Origin: Xylocopa sonorina
Taxonomy: Eukaryota; Arthropoda; Insecta; Hymenoptera; Apidae
Assembly: GCF_050948175.1 (NCBI RefSeq)
Contig: NW_027490487.1
Span: forward strand, 62,001-126,000
Direction of reading: 5' to 3'
DNA length: 64,000 nt
In this document: positions 1-12,351 of the stretch, in pieces
Layout: each line of letters opens with the position of its first letter
Position numbering within the stretch: position 1 is the first letter of the stretch
Program-made: the position numbers and the translations under genes
Notes under the pieces: model-generated
The model's input: only the letters and a program-made list of their open reading frames with translations
Database searches by the model: none
What the model was told of the DNA's origin: nothing

Positions 1-1560
1 AGATGTCTACGTATCACAGCAATGGAGTACTAATGCTTCTTAAAACGAGATCTCGTATTTCACTTCTATGTTTCGTAATAAGATATAATATTCATTGTGT
101 AATGTTATGTATACCTCGTATACACTTCAGTGGCATGTAAGTGCGAAATTTCCTTGCTAGGAAATAGAGTTTGCAGATGTCTACGTATAATAGCAATAGA
201 TTTCTAATGCTTCTCAAAACGCGATATAGCACCTCATTCCTATGTTTCATGATAAGCTATAATATTCATTGCGAAGTGTCATGTATATCTCGTATTCACT
301 TCAAAAGAATGTAAATGCTACAATTCCATGCTAGGAAATAGCGTTTGCGGATGTCTACGTATCGCAGCAATTGAGTTCTAATGCTTCCTAAAACGCGATA
401 TCGCATCTCTCTTCTATGTTTCATGATATGGTATAATATTCATTGCGAAGTGTCATGTATACCTCGTATTCACTTCAAATGAATGTAAATGCGACACTTC
501 CATGCTAGGAAATAGCTTTTGCAGATGTCTACGTATCGTAGCAATAGAGTTCTAATGCTTCTTAAAACGCGATATCGCATCTCACTGCTATGTTTTATGA
601 TAAGATATAATATTCATTATGGAGTGTTATGTATACCTCGTACTCACTTCAAAAGAATGTAAATGCGACCCTTCCATGCTAGGAAATAGCCTTTGCAGAT
701 GTCTACGTATCGTAGCAATAGAGTTCTAATGCTTCTTAAAACGCGATATCGCATCTCACTGCTATGTTTTTTGATAAGATATAATATTCATTATGGAGTG
801 TTATGTATACCTCGTACTCACTTCAAAAGAATGTAAATGCGACCCTTCCATGCTAGGAAATAGCCTTTGCAGATGTCTACGTATCGTAGCTATAGAGTTC
901 TAATGCTTCTCAAAACGCGATATAGCATCTCATTCCTATGTTTCATGATAAAATATAATATTCATTGCGAAGTGTCATGTATACCTCGATTTCACTTCAC
1001 AAGAATGTAAATGCGACACTTCCTTGCTAGGAAATATTGTTTGCAGATGTCTACGTATCACAGCAATAGAGTACTAATGCTTCTTAAAACGAGATGACGT
1101 ATTTCACTTCTATGTTTCGTAATAAGATATAATATTCATTGTGTAATGTTATGTATACCTCGTATACACTTGAGTTGCATGTAAGTGCGAAACTTCCTTG
1201 CTAGGAAATAGAGTTTGCAGATGTCTACGTATAATAGCAATAGAGTTCTAATGCTTCTCAAAACGCGATATAGCACCTCATTCCTATGTTTCATGATAAG
1301 CTATAATATTCATTGCGAAGTGTCATGTATATCTCGCATTCACTTCAAAAGAATGTAAATGCGACACTTCCATGCTAGGAAATAGCGGTTGCGGATGTCT
1401 ACGTATCGCAGCAATAGAGTTCTAATGCTTCCTAAAACGCGATATCGCATCTCATTTCTATGTTTCATGATAGGATGTAATATTCATTGCGAAGTGTCAT
1501 GCATACCCCTTATTCATTTCAACAGAATGAAAATGCGACACTTCCTTGCTAGGAAATAGT
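1..1560 (+). repeat. mixed monomer-class domain
   Basis: Monomers of the CACAG, TAATAG, CGCAG and CGTAG classes occur in ordered runs. The run starting at base 1 (AATGGAGTAC monomer, then TAATAG monomer) recurs from about 18184, including the rare CGTATACACTTCAGTGGCATG variant. The run at about 0.5-1.05 kb (CTTTTGCAG, CCTTTGCAG and AGCTATAGAG monomers) recurs at 15.65 and 16.5 kb. No gene is seen. Confidence 0.75.
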
Positions 1561-4140
1561 GTTTCCAGATATCTACGTGTCGTAGCAATAGAGTTCTAGT
1601 GCTTCTTAAAACGGGATATCGCATTTCATTTCTATGTCTCATGATATGATATAATATTCATTGTGGAGTGTTATGTATACCACGTATTCACATAAAATGA
1701 ATGTAAATGCGACACTTCCTTTCTAGGAAATAGCGTTTCCAGATGTCTACGTATCGAAGCAATAGACATCTAATGCTTCATATATCGCGATATCGCATCT
1801 CATTTCTATGTATCATGATAAGATGTAATATTCGCAGTGCAGTGTTATGTATACCTCTTATTCACGTCAAAAGAATGTAAATGCGACACTTCCTTGCTAG
1901 GAAATAGCGTTTGCAGATGTCTACGTATCGCGGCATTAGAGTTCTAATGCTTCTCAAAACGCGACATCGCATCTCATTTCTATGTTTCATGATAAGATAT
2001 AATATTCATTGTGGAATGTTATGTATACCTCGTATTCGTTTCAAAAGAATGTAAATGCGACACTTTCTTGCTAGGAAGTAGCGTTTGCAGATGTCTACGT
2101 ACCGAAGCAATAGACTTCTAGAGCTTGCTAATTCGCGATATCGCATCTCATATCTATGTTTCATGATAATATATAATATTCATTGCGAAGTTTCATGTAT
2201 ACCTCGCATACAATTCAAACGAATGTGAATGCGACTGTTCCTTGCTAGGAAATAGTGATTGCAGATGTCTACGTGTCGAAGCAATAGTGTTCTAATGCTT
2301 CTTAAATCGTCATATCGCATCTCAATTCTATGTTTCATGATAAGATATAATATTCATTGTGAAGTGTCATGTATACCTCGTATTTCTTTCAAAAGAATGT
2401 AAATGCGACACTCCCTTGTTAGGATGTAGCGTTTGCAGATGTCTACGTATCGAACCAATAGAGTTCTATTGCTTCTTAAATCGAAATGTCGCATCCCATT
2501 TTCATGTTTCATGATAAGATATAATATTTAATGTGCAGTGTTATGTACTCCTCGTATTCACTACAAAAGAAAGTGAATGCGACAATACCTTGCCAGGAAA
2601 TAGCGTTTGCAGATGTCTCCGTATCGAAGAAATAGTGTTATAATGCTTCTCAAAACGCGATATCGCATCCCATTTCTATGCTTCATGATAAGATATAATA
2701 TTCATAGCGAAGTGTCATGTGTACCTCGTATTCACTCCAAACGAATGTAAATGCGACACTTCCTTGCTAGGAAATAGCGTTTGCAGATGTCTACGAATCG
2801 TAGCAATAGAGTTCTAATGTCTCTCAAAACGCGATATCGCATCCCATTCCTATGCTTCATGATAAGATATAATATTCATTGCGAAGTGTCATGTATACCT
2901 CGTATTCACTTCAGAAGAATATAAATGCGAATCTTCCTTGCTAGGAAATAGCGTTTGCAGATGACTACGTATCGTAGCAATAGAGTTCTAATGCTTCTTA
3001 AAACGCGATATAGCATCTCACATCTATGTTACGTGATAAGATATAATGTTCATTGCGAAGTGTCATGTATACTCGCATTCACTTCAAAATAATGTAAATG
3101 CGAATCTTCCTTGCTAGGAAATAGCGTTTGCAGATGTCTACGTATCGTAGCAATAGAGTTCTAATGTCTCTCAAAACGCGATATCGCATCCCATTCCTAT
3201 GCTTCATGATAAGATATAATATTCATTGCGAAGAGTCATGTATAGCTCGTATTCACTTCAGAAGAATGTAAATGCGACACCTCCTTGCTAGGAAATAGCG
3301 TTTGCAGATGTCGACGTATCGTAGCAATACAGTTCTAATGCTTCCCAAAACGAGATATCGCATCTCCTTTCTATGTTTCATGATAAGATATAATATTCAT
3401 TGCGTTGTGTTATGTATACTTCGTATTCACTTCAAAAGAAAGTAAATGCGACACTTCCTAGCAAGGAAGTAGCGTTTGCAGATGTCTACGTATAGTAGCA
3501 ACAGAGTTCTTATGCTTCTCAAAACGCGATATCGCATCTCATTCCTATGTTTCATGATAAGATATAATATTCATTGCGAAGTGTCATGTATACCTCGGAT
3601 ACAGTTCAAAAGAATGTAAATGCCCCACTTCCTAGCTAGGAAATGCGTTTCCAGTTGTCTATGAATCGAAGCATTAGAGCTCTAATGATTCTTAAAACGG
3701 GATATCGCATCTCAGTTCTATGTTTCATGATAAGATGTAATATGCATTGCGGAGTGGCAGGTATACCTCGTCAACAGTTCCAAAGAATGTTACTGCCACA
3801 CACCCTTGCTAGGAAATGCGTTTCCAGTTGTCTACGAATCGTAGCATTATAGCTCCAGTGGTTCTTAAAACGCGATTTCGCATCTCAGTTCTATGTTTCA
3901 TGATAGGGTATAATATTCATTGCGAAGTGTCATGTACACCTCCTCTTCACTTCAAAAGAATGTAAATGCGACACTTCCTTTCTAGGAAATAGCGTTTGCA
4001 GTGGTCTATGTATCGTAGCAATAGAGTTCTAACGCCTCTTAAAACGCGATATCGCATCTCATTTCTATGTTTGATGATAAGATATAATATTCATTGCGAA
4101 ATGTGATGTATACCTCGTATTCACTCCAAAAGAATGTAAA
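1560..4140 (+). repeat. diverged monomer island
   Basis: Monomers stay near 174 bp but carry many private changes, such as TTTCCAGATATC, CGAAGC for CGTAGC, and scattered small indels. Adjacent copies do not form a repeating higher-order unit, apart from a 348-bp-spaced pair marked by TAATGTCTCTCAAAACG at about 2.8 and 3.17 kb. This looks like older satellite that homogenisation has not refreshed. Confidence 0.75.
3222..4135 (+). repeat. long-range duplicated segment, copy 1
   Basis: About 0.9 kb that reappears 18357 bp to the right. Shared rare variants include CATGTATAGCTCG, GTCGACGTATCGTAGCAATACAG, TTCCTAGCAAGGAAGTAGCG, CTCGGATACAGTTC and AAATGCGTTTCCAGTTG. Several monomers here are 1-2 bp short. 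Both ends fade into surrounding satellite, so the limits are approximate. Confidence 0.85.
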
Positions 4141-7100
4141 TGCGACAATTGCTTGCTAGGAAATAGCGTTTGCAGATGTCTACGTATCGTAGCAATAGAG
4201 TTCTGATGCTACTTAAATCGCGATATCGCATCTCATTTCTATGTTTCGTGATAAGATATAATAATCATTGCGAAGTGTCATGTATACCTCGTATTCACTC
4301 CAAAAGAATGTAAATGCGACTATTGCCTGCTAGGAAATAGCGTTTGCAGATGTCTACGTATCGTAGCAATAGAGTTCTGATGCTACTTAAATCGCGATAT
4401 CGCATCTCATATATATGTTTCGTGATATAGATATGATATTCATTGCGAAGTGTCATGTATACCTCTTATTCACTTCAAAAGAATGTAAGTGCCACACTTC
4501 CATGCTAGGAAATAGCGATTGCAGATGTCTCCGCATCGAGGCCATAGAGTTCTAATGCTTCTTAAAACGCGATATCTCATCTCTCTTCTATGTTTCATGG
4601 TAAGATATAATATTCATTGCGAAGTGTCATGTACACCTCGTTTTCAATTCAAAAGAAAGTAAATGCGGCTACTGCTTGCTGGGAAATAGCGTTTGCAGAT
4701 GTCTACGTATCGTAGCAATAGAGATCTAATGCTACTTAAATCGCAATATCGCATCTCATTTATATGTTTCGTGATAAGGTATAATATTCATTGCGAAGTG
4801 TCATGTATACCTCGTATTAACTTCAAAAGAATGTAAATGCGACTACTGCTTGATAGGAAATAGGGTTTGCAGATGTCAACGTATCGTAGAAATAGAGTTC
4901 TAATGCTACTTAAACCGCGATATCGCATCTCATTTATATGTTTCGTGATAAGATATATCATTCATTGCGAAGTGTCATGTATACCTCGTATTCACTCCAA
5001 AAGAATGTAAATGCGACTATTGCTTGCTAGGAAATAGCGTTTGCAGATGTCTACGTATCGTAGCAATAGTGTTCTAATGCTTCTAAAAACGCGATATCGC
5101 ATCGCATTTCTGTGTTTCATGATAAGATATATTATTCATTGCGAAGGGTTATGTATTCCCCGTCTGCACTTCAAATGAATGTTAATGCGACATTTTGTTT
5201 CTAGGAAATAGCGTTTGCAGATGTCCACCTATCGAAACAATAGAGTTCTAATGCACCGTATATCGCGATATCGCATATCATTTCTATGTTTCATGATAAG
5301 ATATAGTATTCATTGTGCAATGTTAAGTATACCTCGTATTCACCTCAAAAGGATATAAATGCGACACTTCCTTGCTAGGAAGTAGCGTTTGCAGATGTCT
5401 ACGTATCGAAGCAATAGAGTTCGAACGCTTCTTAAAACGCGATATCGCATCTCATTTCTATGTTTCATGATAAGATATAATATTCATTGTGGAGTGTTAT
5501 GTATACCTAGTATTTACATCAAAAAAATGTAAATGCGACACTTCCTTGCTAGGAAATAGCTTCTGCAGGTGTCTACGTATCGTAGCAATATAGTTCTAAT
5601 GCCTCTTAAAACGCGATATCGCATCTCATTTCTGTGTTTCATGGTAAGATATAATATTCATTGTGGAGTGTTATGTATACCTGGTATTCACTTCAAAAAA
5701 ATGTAAATGCGACACTTCCTTCCTAGGAAATAGCGTTTGCAGATGTCTACGTATCGAAGCAATAGTGTTCTAATGCTCCTTCAAACGGGATATCGCATCT
5801 CATTTCTATGTTTCAGGATAATATATAATATTCATTGCGATGTGTGGTGTATACTTCGAATTCACATCAAAAGAATGTAAATGCGGTACTTCCTTGCTAG
5901 GAAATAGCGATTCCAGATATCTATGTATCGTAGCAGTAGAGTTCTAATGCTTCTTAAAACGCGATATCACATCTCTCTTCTATGTTTCATGATAAGATAT
6001 AATATTCATTGCGAAGTGTCATGTATACCTCGTTCTTTTCTCCAAACGAATGTAAATGCGACACTTCCTTGCTAGGAAATAGCGTATTCAGATGTCTACC
6101 TATCGTAGCAAAAGGGTTCTAATGCTATTTAAATCGCGATAACACATCTCCTTTCTATGTTTCGTGGTAAGATATAATATTCATTGCGAAGTGTCATGTA
6201 CACTTCATATTCACTTCAAAAGAATGTAAATGCGACTATTGCTTGCTAGGAAATAGCGTTTGCAGATGTCTATGTATCGTAGCAATAGAGTTCTAACGCT
6301 ACTTAAATCGCAATATCGCATATCATTTCTACGTTTCGTGATAAGATATAATATTCATTGCGAAGTGTCATGTACACATCGTATTCACTTCAAAAGAATG
6401 AAAATGCGAGTATTGCTTGGTAGGAAATAGCGTTTGCAGATGTCTACGTATCGTAGCAATAAAGTTCTAATGCTACTTAAATCGCGATATCGCATCTCAT
6501 CTATATGTTTCGTGATAAGATATAATATTTACTGCGAAGTGTCATGTATACCTCGTATTCACTTCAAAAGAATGTAAGTGCGACACTTCTATACTAGGAA
6601 ATAGCGTTTCCAGATGTCCCCGCATCGAGGCCACAGAGTTCTAATGCTTCTTACAACGCGATATCGCATCTCTCTTCTATGTTTCATGATAAGATATAAT
6701 ATTCATTGCGAAGTGTCATGTATACCTCGTATTCAATTCAAAAGTATGTAAATACGACTATTGCCTGCTAGGAAATAGCGTTTGCAGATGTCTACGTATC
6801 GTAGCAATAGAGTTCTAATGCTACTTAAATCGCGATATCGCATCTCATTTATATGTTTCGTGATAAGATATAATATTCATTGCGAAGTGTCATGTATACC
6901 TCGTATTCAATTCAAAAGAATGTAAGTGCGGCACTCCCATGCTAGGTAATAGAGTTTGCAGATATCTCCGCATCGAGGCCAGAGAGATCTAATGCTTCTT
7001 AAAACGCGAAATCGCATCTCACATCTATGTTTCATAATAAGATATAATATTCATTGCGATGTGTCATGTACACCTCGTATTCAATTCAAAAGAAAGTAAA

Positions 7101-8690
7101 TGCGACTACTGCTTGCTAGGAAATAGGGTTTGCTGATGTCTACGTATCGTAGAAATAGGGTTCTAATGCTACTTAAATCGCGATATCGCATCTCATTTCT
7201 AAGTTTCCTGATAAGATATAATATTCATTGCGTAGTGTCATGTACACCTCGTATTCACTTCAAAAGAATGTAAATGCGACACTTCCTTGCTAGGAAATGG
7301 CGTATTCAGATGTCTGCGTATCGTAGCAATACAGTTCTAATGCTACTTAAATCGCGATATCGCATCTCATTTATATGTTTCGTGATAAGATACAATATTC
7401 ATCGCGAAGTGTCATGTATACCTCGTATTCACTTCAAAAGAATGTAAATGCGACACTTCCATGCTAGGAAATAGCGTCTGCAGATGTCTACGCGTTGTGG
7501 CAATAGAGTTCTAATGCTTCTTAAAACGCGATATCGAATCTCAATTCTATGTTTCACTATAAGATATAATATTCATTGCGAAGTGTCATGTATTCCTCGT
7601 ATTCACATCAAGAGAATGTAAATGCGACTATTCCTTGCTAGGGCATAGCGTTTGCAGATGCCTACGTATCGTAGCAATAGAGTTCTAATGCTTCTTAGAT
7701 CGCGATATGGCATCCCATTTCTATGTTTTGTAATAAGTTATAATATTCATTCCGAAGTGTCATGTAAACCTCGAATTCACTTCAAAAGAATGTAAATGCG
7801 ACTATTGGTTGCTAGGAAATAGCGATTGCAGATGTCTACGTATCGTAGCAATAGAGTTCTAATGCTTCTCAAAACGCGATATCGCATCTCATTTCTAAGT
7901 TTCCTGATAAGATATAATATTCATTGCGGAGTGTCATGTACACCTCGTATTCACTTCAAAAGAATGTAAATGCGACACTTCCATGCTAGGAAATAGCGTC
8001 TGCAGATGTCTACGCGTCGAGGCAATAAAGTTTTAATGCTTCTTAAAACGCGATATCGAATCTCAATTCTATGTTACATGATAAGATATAATATTCATTG
8101 CGAAGTGTCATGTATACCTCGTATTCCCCCCAAACGAATGTAAATGCGACACTTCCTTGCTAGGAAATGGCGTATTCAGATGTCTACGCGTCGAGCCAAT
8201 AGAGTTCTAATGCTTCTTAAAACGCGATATCGAATCTCAATTCTATGTTTCATTATAAGATATAATATTCATTGCGAAGTGTCATGTATTCCTCGTATTC
8301 ACATCAAGAGAATGTAAATGCGACTATTCCTTGCTAGGAAATAGCGTTTGCAGATGCCTACGTATCGTAGCAATAGAGTTCTAATGCTTCTTAAATCGCG
8401 ATATCGCATCTCATTTCTATGTTACATGATAACATATAATGTTCATTGCGAAGTGTCATGTATACCTCGTATTCACTCCAAACGAATGTAAATGCGACCC
8501 TTCCTTGCTAGGAAATAGCGTATTCAGATGTCTACATATCGTAGCAATAGAGTTCTAATGCTACTTATATCGCGATATCGCATCTCTCTTCTATGTTTCA
8601 TGATAAGATATAATATTCATTGCGAAGTGTCATGTATACCTCGTATTCACTTCAAATGAATGTAAATGCGACACTTCCATGCTAGGAAAT
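4140..8690 (+). repeat. GACTATTG / ACTTAAATCGCG monomer subfamily
   Basis: Most monomers here share GCTACTTAAATCGCG, GTTTCGTGATAAG and GCGACTATTGCTTGC or close variants. They mix with monomers carrying GTCTGCAG plus CGCGTCGAGGC, or GCGTATTCAGATG. The same subfamily reappears at 22.5-23.5, 32.1-35.2 and 56.8-58.2 kb, so it is interspersed rather than confined to one block. No gene is seen. Confidence 0.75.
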
Positions 8691-9915
8691 AGCGTTTGCA
8701 GATGTCTACGTATCACAGCAATACAGAACTAATGCTTCTTAAAACGAGATGTCGTATTTCATTTCTATGTTTCGTAATAAGATATACTATTCATTGTGTA
8801 ATGTTATGTATACCTCGTATTCACTTCAGTGGAATGTAAGTGCGAAATTTCGTTGCTAGGAAATAGAGTTTGCAGATGTCTACGTATATTAGCAATAGAG
8901 TTCTAATGCTTCTCAGAACGCGATATAGCACCTCATTCCTATGTTTCATGATAAGATATAATATTCATTATGGAGTGTTATGTATACCTCGTACTCACTT
9001 CAAAAGAAAGTAAATGCGACCCTTCCATGCTAGGGAATAGCCTTTGCAGATGTCTACGTATCGTAGAAATAGAGTTCTAATGCTTCTTAGAACGCGATAT
9101 CGCATCACACTTTTATGTTTCATGATAAGATATAATATTCATTGCGAAGAGTAATGTATACCTCGTATTCACTTCAAAAGAATGTAAATGCGACACTTCC
9201 ATGCTAGGAAATAGCGTTTGCAGATGTCTACGTATCGTAGCAATAGAGCTCTAATGCTTCTCAAAACGCGATATAGCACCTCATTCCTATGTTTCATGAT
9301 AAGATATAATATTTATTGCGAAGTGTCATGTATATCTCGTATTCACTTCAAACGAATGTAAATGCGACACTTCCATGCTAGGAAATAGCGTTTGCAGATG
9401 TCTACGCATCGTAGCAATAGAGTTCTAATGCTTCTCAAAACGCGATATAGCACCTCATTCCTATGTTTCATGATAAGATATAATATTCATTGCGAAGTGT
9501 CATGTATATCTCGTATTCACTTCAAACGAATGGAAATGCGACACTTCCATGCTAGGAAATAGCGTTTGCTGATGTCTACGTATCGTAGCAATAGAGTTCT
9601 AATGCTTCTTAAAACGCGATATCGCATCTCACTGCTATGTTTCATGATAAGATATAATATTCATTATGGAGTGTTATGTATACCTCGTACTCACTTCAAA
9701 AGAAAGTGAATGCGACCCTTCCATGCTAGGGAATAGCCTTTGCAGATGTCTACGTATCGTAGCAATAGAGTTCTAATGCTTCTTGGAACGCGATATCGCA
9801 TCTCACTTTTATGTTTCATGATAAGATATAATATTCATTGCGAAGTGTCATGTATACCTCGTATTCACTTCAAAAGAATGTAAATGCGACACTTCCATGC
9901 TAGGAAATAGCATTT

Positions 9916-11133
9916 GCAGATGTCTACGTATCGTAGCAATAGAGTTCTAGTGCTTCTAAAAACGCGATATAGCACCTCATTCCTATGTTTCATGATAAGA
10001 TATAATATTCATTGCGAAGTGTCATGTATACCTCGATTTCTCTTCACAAGAATGTAAATGCGACACTTCCTTGCTAGGAAATAGCGTTTGCAGATGTCTA
10101 CGTATCGCAGCAATAGAGTTCCAATGCTTCCTTAAACGCGATATCGCATCTCCTTTCTATGTTTCATGATAAGGTATAATATTCATTGCGAAGTGTCATG
10201 TATACCTCGTATTCACTTCAAATGAATGTAAATGCGACACTTCCATGCTAGGAAATAGCGTTTGCAGATGTCTACGTATCACAGCAATACAGTACTAATG
10301 CTTCTTAAAACGAGATGTCGTATTTCATTTCTATGTTTCGTAATAAGATATACTATTCATTGTGTAATGTTATGTATACCTCGTATTCACTTCAGTGGAA
10401 TGTAAGTGCGAAATTTCGTTGCTAGGAAATAGAGTTTGCAGATGTCTACATATATTAGCAATAGAGTTCTAATGCTTCTCAGAACGCGATATAGCACCTC
10501 ATTCCTATGTTTCATGATAAGATATAATATTCATTATGGAGTGTTATGTATACCTCGTACTCACTTCAAAAGAAAGTAAATGCGACCCTTCCATGCTAGG
10601 GAATAGCCTTTGCAGATGTCTACGTATCGTAGCAATAGAGTTCTAATGCTTCTTAGAACGCGATATCGCATCTCACTTTTATGTTTCATGATAAGATATA
10701 ATATTCATTGCGATGTGTCATGTATACCTCGTATTCACTTCAAAAGAATGTTAATGCGACACTTCCATGCTAGGAAATAGCGTTTGCAGATGTCTACGTA
10801 TCGTAGCAATAGAGTTCTAGTGCTTCTCAAAACGCGATATAGCACCTCATTCCTATGTTTCATGATAAGATATAATATTCATTGCGAAGTGTCATGTATA
10901 TCTCGTATTCACTTCAAACGAATGTAAATGCGACACTTCCATGCTAGGAAATAGCGTTTGCAGATGTCTACGTATCGTAGCAATAGAGTTCCAATGCTTC
11001 CTAAAACGCGATATCGCATCACTCTTCTATGTTTCATGATAAGGTATAATATTCATTTCGAAGTGTCATGTATACCTCGTATTCACTTCAAATGAATGGA
11101 AATGCGACACTTCCATGCTAGGAAATAGCGTTT
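9916..11133 (+). repeat. 7-monomer tandem duplication, copy 1 (1218 bp)
   Basis: The unit begins at the monomer carrying TTCTAGTGCTTCTAAAAACG and spans exactly 7 x 174 bp. It is followed immediately by a near-identical copy. Reading both copies I noticed only about four or five substitutions, for example TACATATATT here against TACGTATATT in the next copy. Confidence 0.9.
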
Positions 11134-12351
11134 GCTGATGTCTACGTATCGTAGCAATAGAGTTCTAGTGCTTCTAAAAACGCGATATAGCACCTCATTC
11201 CTATGTTTCATGATAAGATATAATATTCATTGCGAAGTGTCATGTATACCTCGATTTCTCTTCACAAGAATGTAAATGCGACACTTCCTTGCTAGGAAAT
11301 AGCGTTTGCAGATGTCTACGTATCGCAGCAATAGAGTTCCAATGCTTCCTTAAACGCGATATCGCATCTCCTTTCTATGTTTCATGATAAGGTATAATAT
11401 TCATTGCGAAGTGTCATGTATACCTCGTATTCACTTCAAATGAATGTAAATGCGACACTTCCATGCTAGGAAATAGCGTTTGCAGATGTCTACGTATCAC
11501 AGCAATACAGTACTAATGCTTCTTAAAACGAGATGTCGTATTTCATTTCTATGTTTCGTAATAAGATATACTATTCATTGTGTAATGTTATGTATACCTC
11601 GTATTCACTTCAGTGGAATGTAAGTGCGAAATTTCGTTGCTAGGAAATAGAGTTTGCAGATGTCTACGTATATTAGCAATAGAGTTCTAATACTTCTCAG
11701 AACGCGATATAGCACCTCATTCCTATATTTCATGATAAGATATAATATTCATTATGGAGTGTTATGTATACCTCGTACTCACTTCAAAAGAAAGTAAATG
11801 CGACCCTTCCATGCTAGGGAATAGCCTTTGCAGATGTCTACGTATCGTAGCAATAGAGTTCTAATGCTTCTTAGAACGCGATATCGCATCTCACTTTTAT
11901 GTTTCATGATAAGATATAATATTCATTGCGATGTGTCATGTATACCTCGTATTCACTTCAAAAGAATGTTAATGCGACACTTCCATGCTAGGAAATAGCG
12001 TTTGCAGATGTCTACGTATCGTAGCAATAGAGTTCTAGTGCTTCTCAAAACGCGATATAGCACCTCATTCCTATGTTTCATGATAAGATATAATATTCAT
12101 TGCGAAGTGTCATGTACATCTCGTATTCACTTCAAACGAATGTAAATGCGACACTTCCATGCTAGGAAATAGCGTTTGCAGATGTCTACGTATCGTAGCA
12201 ATAGAGTTCCAATGCTTCCTAAAACGCGATATCGCATCACTCTTCTATGTTTCATGATAAGGTATAATATTCATTTCGAAGTGTCATGTATACCTCGTAT
12301 TCACTTCAAATGAATGGAAATGCGACACTTCCATGCTAGGAAATAGCGTTT
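11134..12351 (+). repeat. 7-monomer tandem duplication, copy 2 (1218 bp)
   Basis: Direct neighbour and near-identical copy of the preceding 1218 bp. Private changes include AATACTTCTCAG, CCTATATTTC and CATGTACATCTCG. Both ends carry the rare TTTGCTGATG boundary variant, consistent with unequal exchange between matching monomers. Confidence 0.9.
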